From an uncultured Streptococcus sp. (GTDB taxonomy: Bacteria; Bacillota; Bacilli; Lactobacillales; Streptococcaceae): 8,676 bases of DNA. A program made the translations under genes and the position numbers. The notes beneath the pieces are model-generated. The model was not told the DNA's origin and made no database searches. It worked only from the letters and a program-made list of their open reading frames with translations. Positions 7,487 through 8,676 of this stretch are shown piece by piece. The stretch covers positions 1 through 8,676 of the forward strand of contig CAKPXD010000054.1 in assembly GCA_934201655.1 (NCBI GenBank), in the 5' to 3' direction. Numbering within the stretch: the first letter of the stretch is position 1; each line of letters opens with the position of its first letter.

Positions 7487-8092
7487 TTATTTAGCTGCTG
7501 CGTAAAGCTCGTCTACTTTGTTCCAGTTGATAACTGAGAAGAAAGCTTTGATGTAGTCAGGACGAACGTTGCGGTATTTCACGTAGTAGGCATGTTCCCA
7601 AACGTCCAAGCCCAAGATTGGTTTTTTACCTTCTGAGATTGGTGTATCTTGGTTTGCTGTTGAAGTCACTTCAAGTTTACCTTCTTTGTTAACAACCAAC
7701 CATGCCCATCCAGAACCGAAACGAGTAGTTGCTGCTACAGTAAATGCTGCTTGGAATTCTTCGAATGAACCAAATGTTGCATCAATTGCTGCTGCAAGTT
7801 CTGCTGAAGGAGCTGTCTTTTCAGGAGTCATCAATTCCCAGAAAAGAGCATGGTTCAAGTGGCCACCACCATTATTGATAAGAGCTTGACGAATATCTGC
7901 AGGGATAGATTCAACATCTGCAAGCAAAGCTTCAAGATCTTCACCGATTTCAGGGTGTTTTTCAAGAGCTGCATTTGCGTTATTTACATATGCTTGGTGA
8001 TGTTTGTCATGGTGTAAATGCATTGTTTCAGCGTCAATATATGGTTCCAAGGCGTCGTAAGCGTATGGAAGATCTGGTAAGATAATAGCCAT
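7487..8092 (-). CDS. sodA: Superoxide dismutase, manganese type
   Basis: Cytoplasmic enzyme that dismutates superoxide to oxygen and hydrogen peroxide; it is usually the only SOD of streptococci, which lack catalase. The 201-residue length is standard. Seen: the four metal ligands H27 (in HLHHDKHH), H81 (NHALFW), D163 and H167 (DVWEHAYY). G77 in NNGGGHLNH and Q148 in ANQDTP are at the positions that mark Mn-type rather than Fe-type enzymes. Use of Mn, or cambialistic Fe/Mn activity, is inferred from this. AGAGGT lies 7 nt before the ATG at 8092. It is downstream of holA on the same strand with a 69-bp gap that contains its own promoter, and is followed by the terminator at 7426-7475. Codon use (GCT-rich, few rare codons) looks like that of a highly expressed gene. 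Confidence 0.98.
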   Translation of the reverse strand: MAIILPDLPYAYDALEPYIDAETMHLHHDKHHQAYVNNANAALEKHPEIGEDLEALLADVESIPADIRQALINNGGGHLNHALFWELMTPEKTAPSAELAAAIDATFGSFEEFQAAFTVAATTRFGSGWAWLVVNKEGKLEVTSTANQDTPISEGKKPILGLDVWEHAYYVKYRNVRPDYIKAFFSVINWNKVDELYAAAK

Positions 8093-8123
8093 CTGTAATA
8101 CCTCTTTTTCTTTCTATATAAAA

Positions 8124-8152
8124 ATGATAACGCAAACAACCTTTTTTTTCAA
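8124..8152 (-). promoter_or_regulatory. Promoter of sodA
   Basis: On the minus strand TTGAAA (8147-8152) and TATCAT (8124-8129) are separated by exactly 17 bp, each hexamer close to sigma-A consensus. Transcription would start near 8117, leaving a leader of about 25 nt that carries the AGAGGT ribosome site. A promoter here lets sodA be expressed independently of holA, from which I see no terminator in the gap. No clear PerR- or metal-regulator palindrome is visible. Confidence 0.72.
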
Positions 8153-8161
8153 GTTATTTGC

Positions 8162-8676
8162 TCAATTTGACTGGCTCGCAATCTGCAATAAAGCCTTCTC
8201 AAATAAGTACCCTTTTTCGTAAACACCAGTCTTAATTTGATAATCTGCCTGAATGAGATAACGAATAGAATCTTGTAGGAAATTCAGGGACAATCCTCGC
8301 GTGTCACGAAGGGCAAATTTGATTTGATAGGGATTCGGATTGCGACCAAGATAGTGACCCAAACTGCTGACCATCTGTGATTCTGTCTGACCAGACTCTT
8401 GCAATATTTTTACCTGGGTATAGAGTCTAAACTGCCCCAGCATAATGGCAATCAGTTTAATCTCATCTTCACCCTGTAAGGTCAAATCTTTAACTAAATC
8501 TCGTGCCTGATCAATTTTCTTAGTTAATATTAATTGGGTCAAATCAAAAATATTATCCTGCAAAGTCTTTGGAATGGCTTCAACAATATCTTCTTCTGTT
8601 ATTAGACCACTATCCTTATAAGACTGTAAGAAGAGCAGGTTTTTCTGAATTTCACTGAATTGAAAACTAGATTTGA
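8162..8676 (-). CDS. holA: DNA polymerase III delta subunit (C-terminal half; cut by window edge)
   Basis: Delta is the clamp-loader subunit that opens the beta sliding clamp during replication. The reading frame enters from the right edge (about SSFQFSEIQKNLLFLQSY) and ends at a TGA at 8162-8164, so the last 170 residues of a protein of about 345 are visible. These cover the end of the central domain and the helical C-terminal collar domain, with typical stretches ITEEDIVEAIPKTLQDNIFDL, LGRNPNPYQIKFALRDTRG and YEKGYLFEKALLQIASQ. The N-terminal clamp-binding region is outside the window. An in-frame TTG at 8563 is internal and not a start, because the homologous sequence continues upstream without a stop. 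holA preceding sodA is the usual streptococcal order as I recall it. Confidence 0.93.
   Translation of the reverse strand, partial: KSSFQFSEIQKNLLFLQSYKDSGLITEEDIVEAIPKTLQDNIFDLTQLILTKKIDQARDLVKDLTLQGEDEIKLIAIMLGQFRLYTQVKILQESGQTESQMVSSLGHYLGRNPNPYQIKFALRDTRGLSLNFLQDSIRYLIQADYQIKTGVYEKGYLFEKALLQIASQSN

Noticed and set aside
8162..8563. A separate 133-residue ORF starting at TTG (8563)
   Set aside because: The frame stays open to the right edge and the upstream residues are HolA-like, so this is the end of holA and not an independent gene.

Overview
The window is ordinary core-genome DNA of a Streptococcus, most likely of the mitis group. The visible SodA, CpsY, Ffh and RNase III proteins match, from memory, the pneumococcus/mitis versions almost residue for residue, and the base composition is AT-rich. 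Species cannot be fixed by reading alone. I see no mobile element, tRNA, rRNA, CRISPR array or phage gene, and no sign of an undescribed multi-gene system.

Layout from left to right. (1) Positions 1-3086, minus strand: rnc (RNase III) followed by smc (chromosome condensation). They overlap by 10 bp, and smc runs off the left edge after residue 799. (2) Positions 3087-3239: a divergent intergenic region with a promoter for rnc on one side and for ylxM on the other; the two share a mirrored 14-bp sequence. (3) Positions 3240-5056, plus strand: ylxM-ffh, the signal recognition particle (SRP) pair. (4) Positions 5055-5080: a 26-bp palindromic bidirectional terminator lying between two converging genes. 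(5) Positions 5080-7329, minus strand: cpsY-lspA-rluD, an operon with 4-bp and 11-bp overlaps encoding a LysR regulator, lipoprotein signal peptidase and a pseudouridine synthase. (6) Positions 7330-7486: the cpsY promoter and the sodA terminator. (7) Positions 7487-8676, minus strand: holA (DNA polymerase III delta, cut by the right edge) then sodA (Mn superoxide dismutase), which has its own promoter in the 69-bp gap.

Functionally this is a set of housekeeping blocks rather than one pathway: RNA processing and chromosome segregation, co-translational protein targeting, lipoprotein maturation with ribosomal RNA modification under a LysR regulator, and oxidative-stress defence beside a clamp-loader subunit. 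There is a loose theme of membrane export (Ffh delivers nascent membrane proteins to the translocon; LspA trims exported lipoproteins), but the two sit in separate convergent transcripts.

The points most worth a second look are the predicted leaderless start of ylxM, the mirrored extended -10 promoters, the short and repeat-containing C-terminal tail of Ffh, and the compact terminator that overlaps both stop codons.
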